Origin: JAVJSU01 sp040219275
GTDB taxonomy: Bacteria; Chloroflexota; Anaerolineae; Aggregatilineales; Phototrophicaceae
DNA length: 64,000 bases
Direction of reading: 5' to 3'
Assembly (NCBI GenBank): GCA_040219275.1
Contig: JAVJSU010000023.1
Coordinates: 290,214-354,213, forward strand
The notes beneath the pieces are model-generated. The model ran no database searches. It was not told where the DNA came from and saw only the letters and a program-made list of their open reading frames with translations. This document shows, in pieces, positions 26,827-35,027 of the stretch. The position numbers and the translations under genes were made by a program. Within the stretch, counting starts at the first letter, position 1. Every line of letters begins with the position of its first letter.

Positions 26827-27972
26827 CTATTGGGTGTTATCTTCTGGCTCGTCTTGCTTAAGTTGCTCGAAGCGGGCACGAGCTTCTTCTAAAGTTTTCG
26901 GGTCAAGTGGTCTCGTTGGCGCTAAATTTGACCGGGCTTCGGTGTTCCGTTTGGGCCATGCAATTTTATCATCTTCGTCGGACTCATTATTTGCAGATGG
27001 TGTTTCTTGTATTTCGATGACAGTTGAGTCGGTTGATTCTAACACCGGATTGCCTGCAACATCATCAGTTGGTCGCTGGATTAGCTCTGGTGTTGGGTCT
27101 TCCGACAAGACTTTTTCAGGTGATGCCTCTTCAGTTGGCGCTACCTGTTCAAGCGGCGCTTCCTGATGTGGCTCTACTGTGGTGATTGTTACTTCTTCGT
27201 TTTCTTCTTCGGGTGCTTGTGACAGAAGTTTAGCCGTAGATACGGTCGTTTTGCGTGACTTTTTGATTGCTTCAATCGTCGCTAATGATTCGGGTGTGCC
27301 GATATACCGTAACGCGGCATACGCAGTCCGGCGGACTTTTTCGTGATTGTCCCGCAGGGCTTTGCTTAATGGGACGATTGCCCAATCTGCCTTTAATTGA
27401 CCGAGGATAGCGGCTCCATTACGGCGTACCCGCCAATCTGGTTTTCGGAGTGCACCCAGGAGCGCAATTTCCACTAAGGCACTTTCAAGTTCGAGCAAGG
27501 CTTCCGCAATTGCCAGACGTACTTTAACGGAAAGCGAAGTGTCCTTGAAAAGCACAACAAGGGGTTCAACCGCCTGTTTGTCTTTTAAGTCACCAAGTTT
27601 ACGGGCGGCTTCAATAACGGCGTTTTCATCGTCACTTTTAAGTTGTTGCACCATACGATGAACCTCTGTATTGACGATAGCCGTTTCATCATGGAGGCTT
27701 TCTTCATAGGCATCGCTCGTCTGTCGTTTTTGCTCTTCTTCCAGCGAATCGAGCGCCGCGACAATATGTGCGCGTGTATCTGGATCACGTTCTTCTTCAA
27801 GCCGTTGGCGCAATTGTGGGATTGTTGCGATAGCACCTAAGGCACGCAAAGCCGCCGCCGCGCGTTTGCGGATGCTAGAGTCGTCATTATTTAAAGCCTC
27901 AACGAGACCCTTTGTATCGAACTGCGCTTGAAGTCGCCATATATCTGGCTTGAAATCACTCACGGCACACAA
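26827..27972 (-). CDS. HEAT-repeat protein with acidic disordered C-terminus
   Basis: 381 residues. Two blocks of HEAT/PBS-lyase-type repeats, about residues 15-80 (LVEALNNDDSSIRKRAAAAL, IPQLRQRLEEERDPDTRAHI) and 110-225 (AVEPLVVLFKDTSLSVKVRL, IVPLSKALRDNHEKVRRTAY). A long Glu/Pro/Thr-rich low-complexity tail follows. HEAT repeats mediate protein contacts; no enzyme motif is seen. The frame begins at a TTG (27972); a GTG four codons in (27963) is an equally plausible start because no clear Shine-Dalgarno decides. A stand-alone gene; partner unknown. Confidence 0.85.
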   Translation of the reverse strand: MCAVSDFKPDIWRLQAQFDTKGLVEALNNDDSSIRKRAAAALRALGAIATIPQLRQRLEEERDPDTRAHIVAALDSLEEEQKRQTSDAYEESLHDETAIVNTEVHRMVQQLKSDDENAVIEAARKLGDLKDKQAVEPLVVLFKDTSLSVKVRLAIAEALLELESALVEIALLGALRKPDWRVRRNGAAILGQLKADWAIVPLSKALRDNHEKVRRTAYAALRYIGTPESLATIEAIKKSRKTTVSTAKLLSQAPEEENEEVTITTVEPHQEAPLEQVAPTEEASPEKVLSEDPTPELIQRPTDDVAGNPVLESTDSTVIEIQETPSANNESDEDDKIAWPKRNTEARSNLAPTRPLDPKTLEEARARFEQLKQDEPEDNTQ

Positions 27973-28085
27973 TCATTATCGGTTAGGTGCGAATATGTTG
28001 ATCATACCGATATTCTAACATATTCGCACGTTCAGTAAAATTTGCGTTCATAAACAATTGGTATCAGGCTTTTGAACACTGAACC

Positions 28086-28835
28086 CTAATTGGATTCTTC
28101 CGTTGCCGCAGGTTCAAGCGCGTCATCGTCGTCATCGTCGTCAGCTTCCTCGGTTTCAACTGGAATTTCAGCTTCTTCGGTCATGACTGGCTCTTCGGTT
28201 ATCACGGGTTCTTCGGTCATCGCCGGAGACAGTGCATCTTCAGTAGCTTCAGGTGAGAGGGCTTCTTCTGTGGCGACAGGTGATGCGCCGGATGTTTCGC
28301 TTGACGAACTACCGAGGTTCACATTTTCTAAAACGTCGTAGCGGTGGAGGTAGGTGATGATACCTAAGGTTGTGACAGCTAACCACAGGGCGAGCGTGAG
28401 GCGCATCGTCCATTTTGCACTCAGGAACCAGTACTCGGTCAGGTCAGCTTCTTTCCGTTTTTTGGCTCTGGCGACCTGAACATCTTCTTTAATCATCCGG
28501 TACACGATATAAGTAGCGAGGAATTGTGCAGAGAAGCCGAGCAAACCATGAATCACGGGGAGAAAATAACGTGAATTTCCGGGTTGTTCTCCAATATTGT
28601 CAGCCACATCAAAACGGATCGCGGCGAACATTAGCAAGCCGATCAATATCCAATTGGCAACGGTCACACCGATCATCAGGTATTTATGGTGGGGACGATG
28701 CAAGCCTCGCCATGCCAGATAAGAACCGCCTATCATTGCAGGCGCTAAAATAAAGATGTAGCCGATTAAGGTTAAATCGGCGAGTAAACTAGCGCCGGTG
28801 CCAAGAAATCCTTCTGGCTCAAGATATAGATTCAT
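28086..28835 (-). CDS. Membrane protein resembling DUF420, with acidic repeat tail
   Basis: 249 residues. Four hydrophobic segments lie in the first 175 residues (LTLIGYIFILAPAMIGGSYL, YLMIGVTVANWILIGLLMF, FLPVIHGLLGFSAQFLATYI and MRLTLALWLAVTTLGIITYL). The histidines in RGLHRPHHKY and FLPVIHG are placed as in DUF420 proteins, which are linked to haem-copper oxidase assembly; the match is by eye and moderate. The last 75 residues are a low-complexity tail with repeated TEE and SPEATE units and a run of seven Asp, most likely disordered. The monotonous DNA of this tail may be prone to length change. Confidence 0.72.
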   Translation of the reverse strand: MNLYLEPEGFLGTGASLLADLTLIGYIFILAPAMIGGSYLAWRGLHRPHHKYLMIGVTVANWILIGLLMFAAIRFDVADNIGEQPGNSRYFLPVIHGLLGFSAQFLATYIVYRMIKEDVQVARAKKRKEADLTEYWFLSAKWTMRLTLALWLAVTTLGIITYLHRYDVLENVNLGSSSSETSGASPVATEEALSPEATEDALSPAMTEEPVITEEPVMTEEAEIPVETEEADDDDDDDALEPAATEESN

Positions 28836-28878
28836 CTATTCCCCCATGTGTTGTGTGATTGTTAAGTGATGGATCGTA

Positions 28879-29307
28879 TTAGGCATCTTTCGTCTGGTAA
28901 AACAGCGCCTTCTTTTCACCGGGTAGGGTAAAATCGAACCCGCAGGCTTTAAAGAAATCTTCAGACGAGGTGACCGCCATAACCTCTAAGATATTATGCG
29001 CTTTTGCACGTTCAATGCAAGCGGCGACGAGCTTTTTGCCAACGCCTAACCCTTGAAGCTCATCAGCAACCGCCAAACTTCGCACCTCAGCCAGTTTTTT
29101 AGAGTAAATTTCTAGTGCGGCACATCCCATGATTTTGTCATCCACTTCTGCGATAAACAAATTCTTAATCAGGTCTTCTAATTCGTCATAAGTGCGGGGA
29201 AGTAATTTTTTTTCTTCGATAAAAGGGGTGATAAACAGATTAATTCGATCAATATCGGAAGGCATGGCTTCGCGGATAATAATATTCGTTAAAGTCTCTT
29301 GCGCCAT
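28879..29307 (-). CDS. GNAT acetyltransferase (ArgA-domain-like)
   Basis: 142 residues with a GNAT fold: IIREAMPSDIDRINLFI at the start, the acetyl-CoA loop ELQGLGVGKKLVAACIERA (R/QxxGxG/A) and a late FFKACGFDFTLPGEKKALFY. The acidic stretch LAEVRSLAVADELQG and the C-terminal pattern resemble the short stand-alone amino-acid N-acetyltransferases used in arginine synthesis. A substrate other than glutamate cannot be excluded. Single gene, with the small membrane protein upstream by about 40 bp. Confidence 0.85.
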   Translation of the reverse strand: MAQETLTNIIIREAMPSDIDRINLFITPFIEEKKLLPRTYDELEDLIKNLFIAEVDDKIMGCAALEIYSKKLAEVRSLAVADELQGLGVGKKLVAACIERAKAHNILEVMAVTSSEDFFKACGFDFTLPGEKKALFYQTKDA

Positions 29308-29349
29308 GTTTAAGTGTATCCTGAAAAATGAATGATTAAAGAAAAGAGT

Positions 29350-29664
29350 TTAGAGGAAACCCGCAATACGAGCGATAATTAGCGCGACCAGAAGGGAGCC
29401 AACCAGAATCATCCATGCAATCAATTGACCGTTATAGACTTCCGGTCCTGCGTCCTGTTCATCTATGTTGATATTGCCCAGTAAATCCACCTGAAAATCA
29501 ATGCGTTTATCGCCTTTAGTAAAGCGCGCCATGTAATCATGTCCGGAAACCATAATCCAGCCTTCAGGATCATGCTTCCAATTTGCGCCAAGGCGTTCTT
29601 CAATGGCAGATTCTAATATGACGCGTGCATCTTGCGCGGAAATTGGATCTATTTCTTCGGGCAT
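29350..29664 (-). CDS. Small tail-anchored protein of unknown function
   Basis: 104 residues. A soluble N-terminal part (about 75 residues, acidic, with WKHDPEGWIMVSGHDYMAR) precedes one C-terminal membrane helix (LIAWMILVGSLLVALIIARI). No signal peptide, so the soluble part should face the cytoplasm. No family recognised. Located between the M28 peptidase and the GNAT gene on the same strand. Confidence 0.7.
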   Translation of the reverse strand: MPEEIDPISAQDARVILESAIEERLGANWKHDPEGWIMVSGHDYMARFTKGDKRIDFQVDLLGNINIDEQDAGPEVYNGQLIAWMILVGSLLVALIIARIAGFL

Positions 29665-29741
29665 AAGGTCTAACTTACGATTTATTATTGTTTATGAAAC
29701 CATTGTAGCAGATATGGACAGTGAATCACTGCCTAAATCCC

Positions 29742-31154
29742 CTAATTTCCACGAATGAGATATTCTTGAGATACAGGTCCAATCAGACCATTTTCGTCAA
29801 CTGAAGCGACGACGACTGCTTCATATCCAGAGAATCCGCTCCAATTGTCGATGGCGTTCTCTGCCCATGCAAACATCTGATCATATTGTGGTGAGCCTGC
29901 ACGACGTAGTGCGACCATATAACTTGTCGCACCCGGCACCTGATCCCAGATGAGTGTGAATTGGCGGTTGCCCTGTTCATCCGTTGTGCCGCTCTCTCGC
30001 ATAACAAGCTGGCGGGGAGGGCGGGGACCATCACCCAATACCTTGATAATGGATAGAATGGTACTGGTACTCTTGACCAGATAATACGGTTCAACCAGAT
30101 CGCGGGTATCGCGCCCTTCACGATTATAATTGTCTTCAAGAGCTTCGATAAATCGTACAGCCGGATAGCCTTGTTCGATGAAAGAGAAATGGTCTCCATA
30201 GCGCCCGTCACGATCTCGTTGAAGTTGAAGATTAATTTCTAAGTCAAGTTGATAGTTGATTCCAATGAGTTCAATTTCACGGGCAAGTTGACGGGATGCA
30301 GAATTGTTGTCTGCATCGGAAAAGACCCGAATCTGGGTGTCGTTGATTGCCCCTGTAGATGAATTGACGCTTCCGATGGTATCCAGGTTGAGCATGGCAG
30401 TCACCTGATCGCCCAAACCTAGCCCATTGATATATTGGCTGACAAATTCACGACTGCCTTGCCGCCCTACTTCTTCTGAGGTAAACAATACAAATATCAC
30501 CGTAGAGCGCATCGGGTTACGACCTAATATTCTTGCTAGCTCAATCACTGCCGCTACACCGGAGCCGTTATCATCAGCGCCCGGTGCAAAGCCGACTGCA
30601 TCAGTTGGATCATCCGTACGGCTATCATAGTGTGCGCCAACGACGATAATCCCTGCACCCGCTTCAGTGCCATTAAGCACGCCAACGACATTATATTGTA
30701 AGGTTCTCTGACCGTTATGGTCTGTTTGAACCTGTTGTAAAAAGGTCGTGAAATTGCCGTTTGAGTTTGCCGAAAGCGTTAGAAATTGATTATGAATATA
30801 ATTTCTTGCCGCGCCGATGCCCCGATTGGGATCAGTTTGTGAGGAGTTGACATGCCGCGTATAGAATCCTTCCAGCGCGTAAATGTGCGACATTAAGTTA
30901 TCTGCTTGAACCTGACTCGTCAGATTATATAACTCAACATCCACAGAATTATTGACGTTAGTGTTGCCGTTGACGGGAATCTGCCCATTTGCTGAGGGTG
31001 TTGCGTAACCGATAGTCGCCTGCGGGGTCACTCCCGGCGGCGCAGGTACGAGGGTCGGTGGCCGACTTGATGGATTGTTTGACAAGTTACAGGCTAAGGC
31101 TGATAGACTCATCCAGAGTATAAAGAAAAAGGCGTTTCTCGTATTTTTGTTCAT
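29742..31154 (-). CDS. M28-family zinc aminopeptidase lipoprotein
   Basis: About 470 residues. The signal peptide ends in a lipobox (LSALAC, Cys22), so the mature protein should be lipid-anchored outside the cell, with a Pro/Asn-rich linker next. Zinc-binding residues of the M28 peptidases are readable: His in VVGAHYDSRTDD, Asp in PGADDNGSGVAAV, Glu pair in FTSEEVGRQGS, Asp in MLNLDTIG and the last His in RYGDHFSF. A fibronectin-like C-terminal region (VPGATSYMVALRRAGS) follows. The ATG at 31154 is four codons inside the open frame and directly precedes the Lys/Arg-containing signal start. It probably trims peptides at the cell surface for nutrition. Confidence 0.9.
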   Translation of the reverse strand: MNKNTRNAFFFILWMSLSALACNLSNNPSSRPPTLVPAPPGVTPQATIGYATPSANGQIPVNGNTNVNNSVDVELYNLTSQVQADNLMSHIYALEGFYTRHVNSSQTDPNRGIGAARNYIHNQFLTLSANSNGNFTTFLQQVQTDHNGQRTLQYNVVGVLNGTEAGAGIIVVGAHYDSRTDDPTDAVGFAPGADDNGSGVAAVIELARILGRNPMRSTVIFVLFTSEEVGRQGSREFVSQYINGLGLGDQVTAMLNLDTIGSVNSSTGAINDTQIRVFSDADNNSASRQLAREIELIGINYQLDLEINLQLQRDRDGRYGDHFSFIEQGYPAVRFIEALEDNYNREGRDTRDLVEPYYLVKSTSTILSIIKVLGDGPRPPRQLVMRESGTTDEQGNRQFTLIWDQVPGATSYMVALRRAGSPQYDQMFAWAENAIDNWSGFSGYEAVVVASVDENGLIGPVSQEYLIRGN

Positions 31155-31296
31155 AAAGTCGTACACGCACTCTCAACTGTTATTACAAATTTCTATTTTA
31201 TGCGAATGTCTCTTTATTTACAGTAAACATCGCCATTCCGCACGCCAATCGTATGGTGGAAGTACGATTGCGTGGGGCTTTAAGGTGAACGCATAC

Positions 31297-32970
31297 TCAA
31301 TTTTCGTTTTCAGCGCTTGGATAATTGAACTCGCATTCTCCATCGCGTCCACGCGCTACGGAGTCACAATTAGCGATTGCCTGCCCATTAACACTGATCA
31401 CAAAGGTGTCTCCGGCATTTGACCGCCAGAAAATTGCGTTTGTACCGAGGGTGGTTTCAATGTCAGCAGTGGCACAGTCCCAATCTTCTGGAATATCGAC
31501 ACGTCGATCCTGAAACCTTATCACCAGACATGAGTCGCTTTCCAGAGTGCTTCCCGGAATGGCACGCCCGTTAAAGTCTGATGCGATATTTTCTGCGGTG
31601 ATGGCTAATTCACCCAACTCTATCGCGGTGTCGCCTGTGTTTTTCAGCGCCAGCATATCAAAATTGTAGAAGAGCGTGATTGGTACGCCATTTTCAATAG
31701 CGACAATTTCACCTGTTGTCGGGGTCACTTCTGCCTCATCGGTTGCGCCGCCGGCAACCGCGACTGATGTTGTTTGAGCTGTCCTTGTAGGTAGCGGGGA
31801 ATCTGGTGATATGACGCTAGCTCCGTTATTCTGAGAGAATACCAATCCACCGACGGCAACAATCGTAATGACAATTGCACCCAATAGCACCGAAAGCAAT
31901 GATCTGCGCCTACCGTGCATGGTATCTTCTTTAATCCGTGTTTCCGGTGATAACGTATTTTCTAGCAGGAGGTTCTTGTCTTGCTTTATATCGTCTTTAG
32001 CTTCGTTTTCTTGTTTTTCTTTAACCAATGCTTTTACATTAGGACGGCTGGTAAAGACCGGTGTTGCGGTATCGATCTGATCGCCCAAATCAATTGGGCG
32101 CTTCCGGCTGAGTGTATCTCGATAACCTTCTTTTAACGCTTCAATGAATTCTGTAGCGGTTTCATGCCTGTGTTCAGGTTTTTTATCGAGCGCCTTAAGC
32201 ACCTCACGCTCAACCGAACGTGGTATTTCTGGATTGACACTACGGGGCGGTGGCGGTGGTTCGCTAATATGGCTCAATGCGAATCCCATTGCCGTATCTG
32301 CTTTATAGACGGTTTGCCCCGTGATGATTTCATAGACGATAACCGCCAATGAATAAATGTCGCTCTGGGGCAGGGCGGCTTCCGAAGCTAATGCTTGTTC
32401 CGGTGAAATATAACGCGGTGTGCCAAAAGCCGTTCCGAGGGTCTGATCAACTTTTTGCCGAAGGACTAAGCCGAAATCAGTTAGAATTGCTTTATCACTC
32501 TTATCTATCAGGATGTTGGATGGCTTAATATCCCGATGAATGATGCCTGCTTTGTGGGCGTAATCCAGCGCAGATGCCACCTGACTCAGCAGATTTATCA
32601 TGCGGTCTACGGACATAAGCTTGCCCTGCCGTTGCAGGCGGTTTAATTCATCCGCGAGATCATGCCCAATAACAAGGCGCATGGCAAGAAAGTAGATGTC
32701 ATCCTGTTCGCCATATTGATAAATCGTGATGATGTTGTCATGCTCTAAAGCGCCAACGGCACGGGCTTCTCGTTGAAAACGTTCTGTGAGATTCGAATCT
32801 TTTTCGAGTAGCTCTTGTGTCAAGACCTTTACGGCGGCTTTGCGCCCGATTTTTACATCTTCACCGACATAAACCTGTGACATCCCACCCACAGCGAGTG
32901 CTTCGGTGAGTTTATAATCTCCGAGTTGTTTACCAACGAGATTTTTATTCGAGCTGGCGCTATTTGTCAT
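31297..32970 (-). CDS. Membrane-spanning Ser/Thr protein kinase (PknB-type)
   Basis: About 557 residues. The kinase domain covers roughly residues 15-280: glycine loop EALAVGGMSQVYVGED, catalytic Lys in KAAVKVLTQ, HRDIKPSNILI, DFG in ILTDFGLVLRQK, and GTPRYISPEQAL. One membrane helix (LLSVLLGAIVITIVAVGGLV, about residues 357-378) is followed by an extracellular part without PASTA repeats. That part has two cysteines near its end (GQAIANCDSVARGRDGECEF). The ATG at 32970 is chosen; the frame is open 27 codons further but the extension looks random, and AAAGGA lies about 11 nt before this ATG. It probably senses an external or wall signal. Neighbouring M28 peptidase and pseudo-receiver genes are separate units. 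Confidence 0.92.
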   Translation of the reverse strand: MTNSASSNKNLVGKQLGDYKLTEALAVGGMSQVYVGEDVKIGRKAAVKVLTQELLEKDSNLTERFQREARAVGALEHDNIITIYQYGEQDDIYFLAMRLVIGHDLADELNRLQRQGKLMSVDRMINLLSQVASALDYAHKAGIIHRDIKPSNILIDKSDKAILTDFGLVLRQKVDQTLGTAFGTPRYISPEQALASEAALPQSDIYSLAVIVYEIITGQTVYKADTAMGFALSHISEPPPPPRSVNPEIPRSVEREVLKALDKKPEHRHETATEFIEALKEGYRDTLSRKRPIDLGDQIDTATPVFTSRPNVKALVKEKQENEAKDDIKQDKNLLLENTLSPETRIKEDTMHGRRRSLLSVLLGAIVITIVAVGGLVFSQNNGASVISPDSPLPTRTAQTTSVAVAGGATDEAEVTPTTGEIVAIENGVPITLFYNFDMLALKNTGDTAIELGELAITAENIASDFNGRAIPGSTLESDSCLVIRFQDRRVDIPEDWDCATADIETTLGTNAIFWRSNAGDTFVISVNGQAIANCDSVARGRDGECEFNYPSAENEN

Positions 32971-33068
32971 TTGTGGTTCACAATCCTTTAATAGCGTGAT
33001 TACTATCGTTTCACAGATGATTGTGCATGGATTGGCGTGGTAGTCAAGCAAAATTCACAAAAATGTAA

Positions 33069-33094
33069 CGGGCGACCACAACATTGGTCGCCCG
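33069..33094 (-). terminator. Intrinsic terminator (or strong hairpin) after the pseudo-receiver gene
   Basis: A perfect 10-bp stem (CGGGCGACCA / TGGTCGCCCG) with a 6-nt loop, 30 bp downstream of the stop at 33125. On the minus strand it is followed by a moderately T-rich stretch, so termination is likely but less certain than elsewhere. Confidence 0.65.
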
Positions 33095-33124
33095 CTAATG
33101 ATACTTCCATGCCGCAAATAGTAT

Positions 33125-34288
33125 CTATTTTTTGAGTAAACCGAGTTTCTCTGCATCGTCCCAGCTAATGGCTTTGCTTTGCCCGGTATTGTCTTTGGCA
33201 AGCTCGCCTAGCTTTTCGGGGTCAAATAGGTCGTCGCCTAATTCCATGTTACTGATATCCATGCTAAACAAAGCATCTGCATCAAGATTTTCAATCGGAT
33301 CCAGTTGTAAACTAGGTTCAACTTCTTCAGGGGCGGTTTCACCAATATGTGCTGGTTCAAGCGTAACAGGCTCTTCTTCGACCTGTTTCTTGGGTTTGGC
33401 ACGGCGCGGTTCGACAGGGGTTTCTGGTTTTACAGGTGGTTGGATGAAGAAGGCATGTGCGCCGAGTAGGGCGATCATATCTTCAACGGCACGGCGACCA
33501 AACCGATTGACAAGACCGAATTGACGTGAACCCATCTGCCCATCAAACATGACGCACATAAAATGATGCAAGCCGATGGTCAGCACGAAAACGTCGTAAT
33601 CTTCACCATCATAAAACTGCACGGTGTTTACCTGACCGCCAACAAGATCTTTCACGTTGATGTTGGTCGTCATGATCGGCAGAAGGGCAGTCGTTAGAGC
33701 TTCGCGGTCAATATAACCGACTGCACCACGCTCTAAAATGACTTCACCTGCGCGGTTCGCGACGATAATTGCCATCGCACCTAAATCTGTTAGTAGAGAA
33801 TCGACGATAGACTGTGCCTGACTTATGTCAAGGTTGGGGATAGGTCCCATATCAAGAGACACAGCGGATACCGTACCCGTAACCTTTGTTGACAATGCCG
33901 CCATCATTGCTTCAGGATTTTCCATGCCTGCAACCATTACACGCAAGAATTTTTGAATGTCTACAGGTCTACTCATGTAGATAAAGGGCGACTCGTGGGA
34001 TGTTTCTTCGTCTAATTCATCAGGATCATCAAGATCACCGAGAATAATAACCGATGTTTCCGGAGATTCTTTTTTGACGCGTAAAGCGAATTCAAAGCCC
34101 TTCATTTCATCAAGCTCAAAGGCACAAACAACAAGATTACAACCTTGTCCTAATTCTTCGAGCGCATCGTTTGCATTGGGAACGTCTACCTGGATAATTG
34201 AACGATCCATTAAATCCATTGCAGAACGGACTATACGTGAGATCGTCCATGTTGGGTCTACTGTAATAATGCGCGGCATAGAAGCCAT
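33125..34288 (-). CDS. Pseudo-receiver / Roadblock-LC7 fusion protein
   Basis: About 387 residues. Residues 1-120 have a receiver (CheY-like) fold (IITVDPTWTISRIVRSAMD, SVIILGDLDDPDE, FIYMSRPVDIQKFLRVM). The phosphoacceptor position in NLVVCAFELDEMKGFEF is Ala instead of Asp, and the usual C-terminal Lys is Arg (SRP), so it is unlikely to be phosphorylated normally. Residues 145-255 match a Roadblock/LC7 domain (SIVDSLLTDLGAMAIIVANR through VFVLTIGLHHFMCVMF), a family that regulates small Ras-like GTPases. The C-terminal 120 residues are acidic and Pro-rich. The ATG at 34288 has GGTGGGG about 8 nt upstream. A candidate adaptor in GTPase or cell-polarity signalling. Confidence 0.82.
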   Translation of the reverse strand: MASMPRIITVDPTWTISRIVRSAMDLMDRSIIQVDVPNANDALEELGQGCNLVVCAFELDEMKGFEFALRVKKESPETSVIILGDLDDPDELDEETSHESPFIYMSRPVDIQKFLRVMVAGMENPEAMMAALSTKVTGTVSAVSLDMGPIPNLDISQAQSIVDSLLTDLGAMAIIVANRAGEVILERGAVGYIDREALTTALLPIMTTNINVKDLVGGQVNTVQFYDGEDYDVFVLTIGLHHFMCVMFDGQMGSRQFGLVNRFGRRAVEDMIALLGAHAFFIQPPVKPETPVEPRRAKPKKQVEEEPVTLEPAHIGETAPEEVEPSLQLDPIENLDADALFSMDISNMELGDDLFDPEKLGELAKDNTGQSKAISWDDAEKLGLLKK

Positions 34289-34326
34289 GAGATACCCCAC
34301 CAAAGTTCACTAATCGTCAAATCGCT

Positions 34327-34345
34327 ACAGTATTGATTATACTGT
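34327..34345 (-). promoter_or_regulatory. Candidate promoter with overlapping 7-bp inverted repeat
   Basis: On the minus strand a perfect TATAAT (34341-34336) lies 16 nt after CAGACA. The inverted repeat ACAGTAT-N5-ATACTGT spans this -10 box exactly, suggesting an operator for a dimeric repressor of the pseudo-receiver gene. Pattern only. Confidence 0.45.
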
Positions 34346-34471
34346 AAAAGTTTTGGTTGTCTGATATGAGTCACAGGATCAATCATTAAGGTTTGGTGCA
34401 ATTTTTGCAACCCTTATCACACTCCCCTAACCATTATGCAACTCTTCTGTTATGCTCGCAAGTGAAATTCA

Positions 34472-34514
34472 TAAAAAATAAGGGCACATCCATGTGTTGC
34501 TGAATGTGCCTTTA
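34472..34514 (-). terminator. Intrinsic terminator after the small four-helix membrane protein gene
   Basis: Minus-strand stem of AAAGGCACATTC with GGATGTGCCCTT, loop about 11 nt, followed by ATTTTTTA. Located 40 bp downstream of the stop at 34556. Confidence 0.75.
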
Positions 34515-34555
34515 AGTCATGAGCCGTTATCAGTTACAGCTATACGGACATCATA

Positions 34556-34948
34556 TTATCCCGTCCAACCTTGTGGGAGCCGTGCAACACCGACGAAAAC
34601 GAGGATCATCACGCCAATAATGACGGCAAGACCGGCACGATAACGCAGTGCGTCAGGGCGGGATTTGAAAGGCATATAGAGATGCGCAACCGTTAGCGCA
34701 ATTGTCATGGTTACGAAGTGCTCCCAACGATAGCCCACATCAAATGCACCGAGAACGAGAAACAGAATAATGCCGATCAGCCATTGCACGCCGACCAGAC
34801 TACTCCACACGACCATCACCTGATGTGTGCGCTTGTCATAGGGGCGGGACTGCAACATTCCCCATAAAAGGTAGATAAATGCGACAATTGTCATCAACAC
34901 AACCAGCCAACGAATGCCGGAATGTGCTTGTGTGATAAAGTTTTCCAC
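34556..34948 (-). CDS. Small four-helix membrane protein
   Basis: 130 residues with four hydrophobic segments (WLVVLMTIVAFIYLLWGML, VGVQWLIGIILFLVLGA, VTMTIALTVAHLYMPF and GLAVIIGVMILVFVGVA). Short polar loops carry conserved-looking His residues (QAHSGIRW, EHFVTM, AHLYM), reminiscent of haem- or quinone-associated small membrane proteins, but no family was recognised. A single gene with its own terminator, next to an acyl-CoA dehydrogenase gene on the same strand. Confidence 0.75.
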   Translation of the reverse strand: MENFITQAHSGIRWLVVLMTIVAFIYLLWGMLQSRPYDKRTHQVMVVWSSLVGVQWLIGIILFLVLGAFDVGYRWEHFVTMTIALTVAHLYMPFKSRPDALRYRAGLAVIIGVMILVFVGVARLPQGWTG

Positions 34949-34980
34949 AGTTTACGCTCCTGTTGTTGCAAACTAAATCA

Positions 34981-35014
34981 AAAAAAGGGGACGGCGGTGT
35001 GCCATTCCCCTTTT
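34981..35014 (-). terminator. Intrinsic terminator after acyl-CoA dehydrogenase
   Basis: Minus-strand stem AAAAGGGGA / TCCCCTTTT with a 14-nt loop and TTTTTT following. It lies about 15 bp after the stop at 35028. Confidence 0.8.
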
Positions 35015-35027
35015 GGTTGGATGTTAA

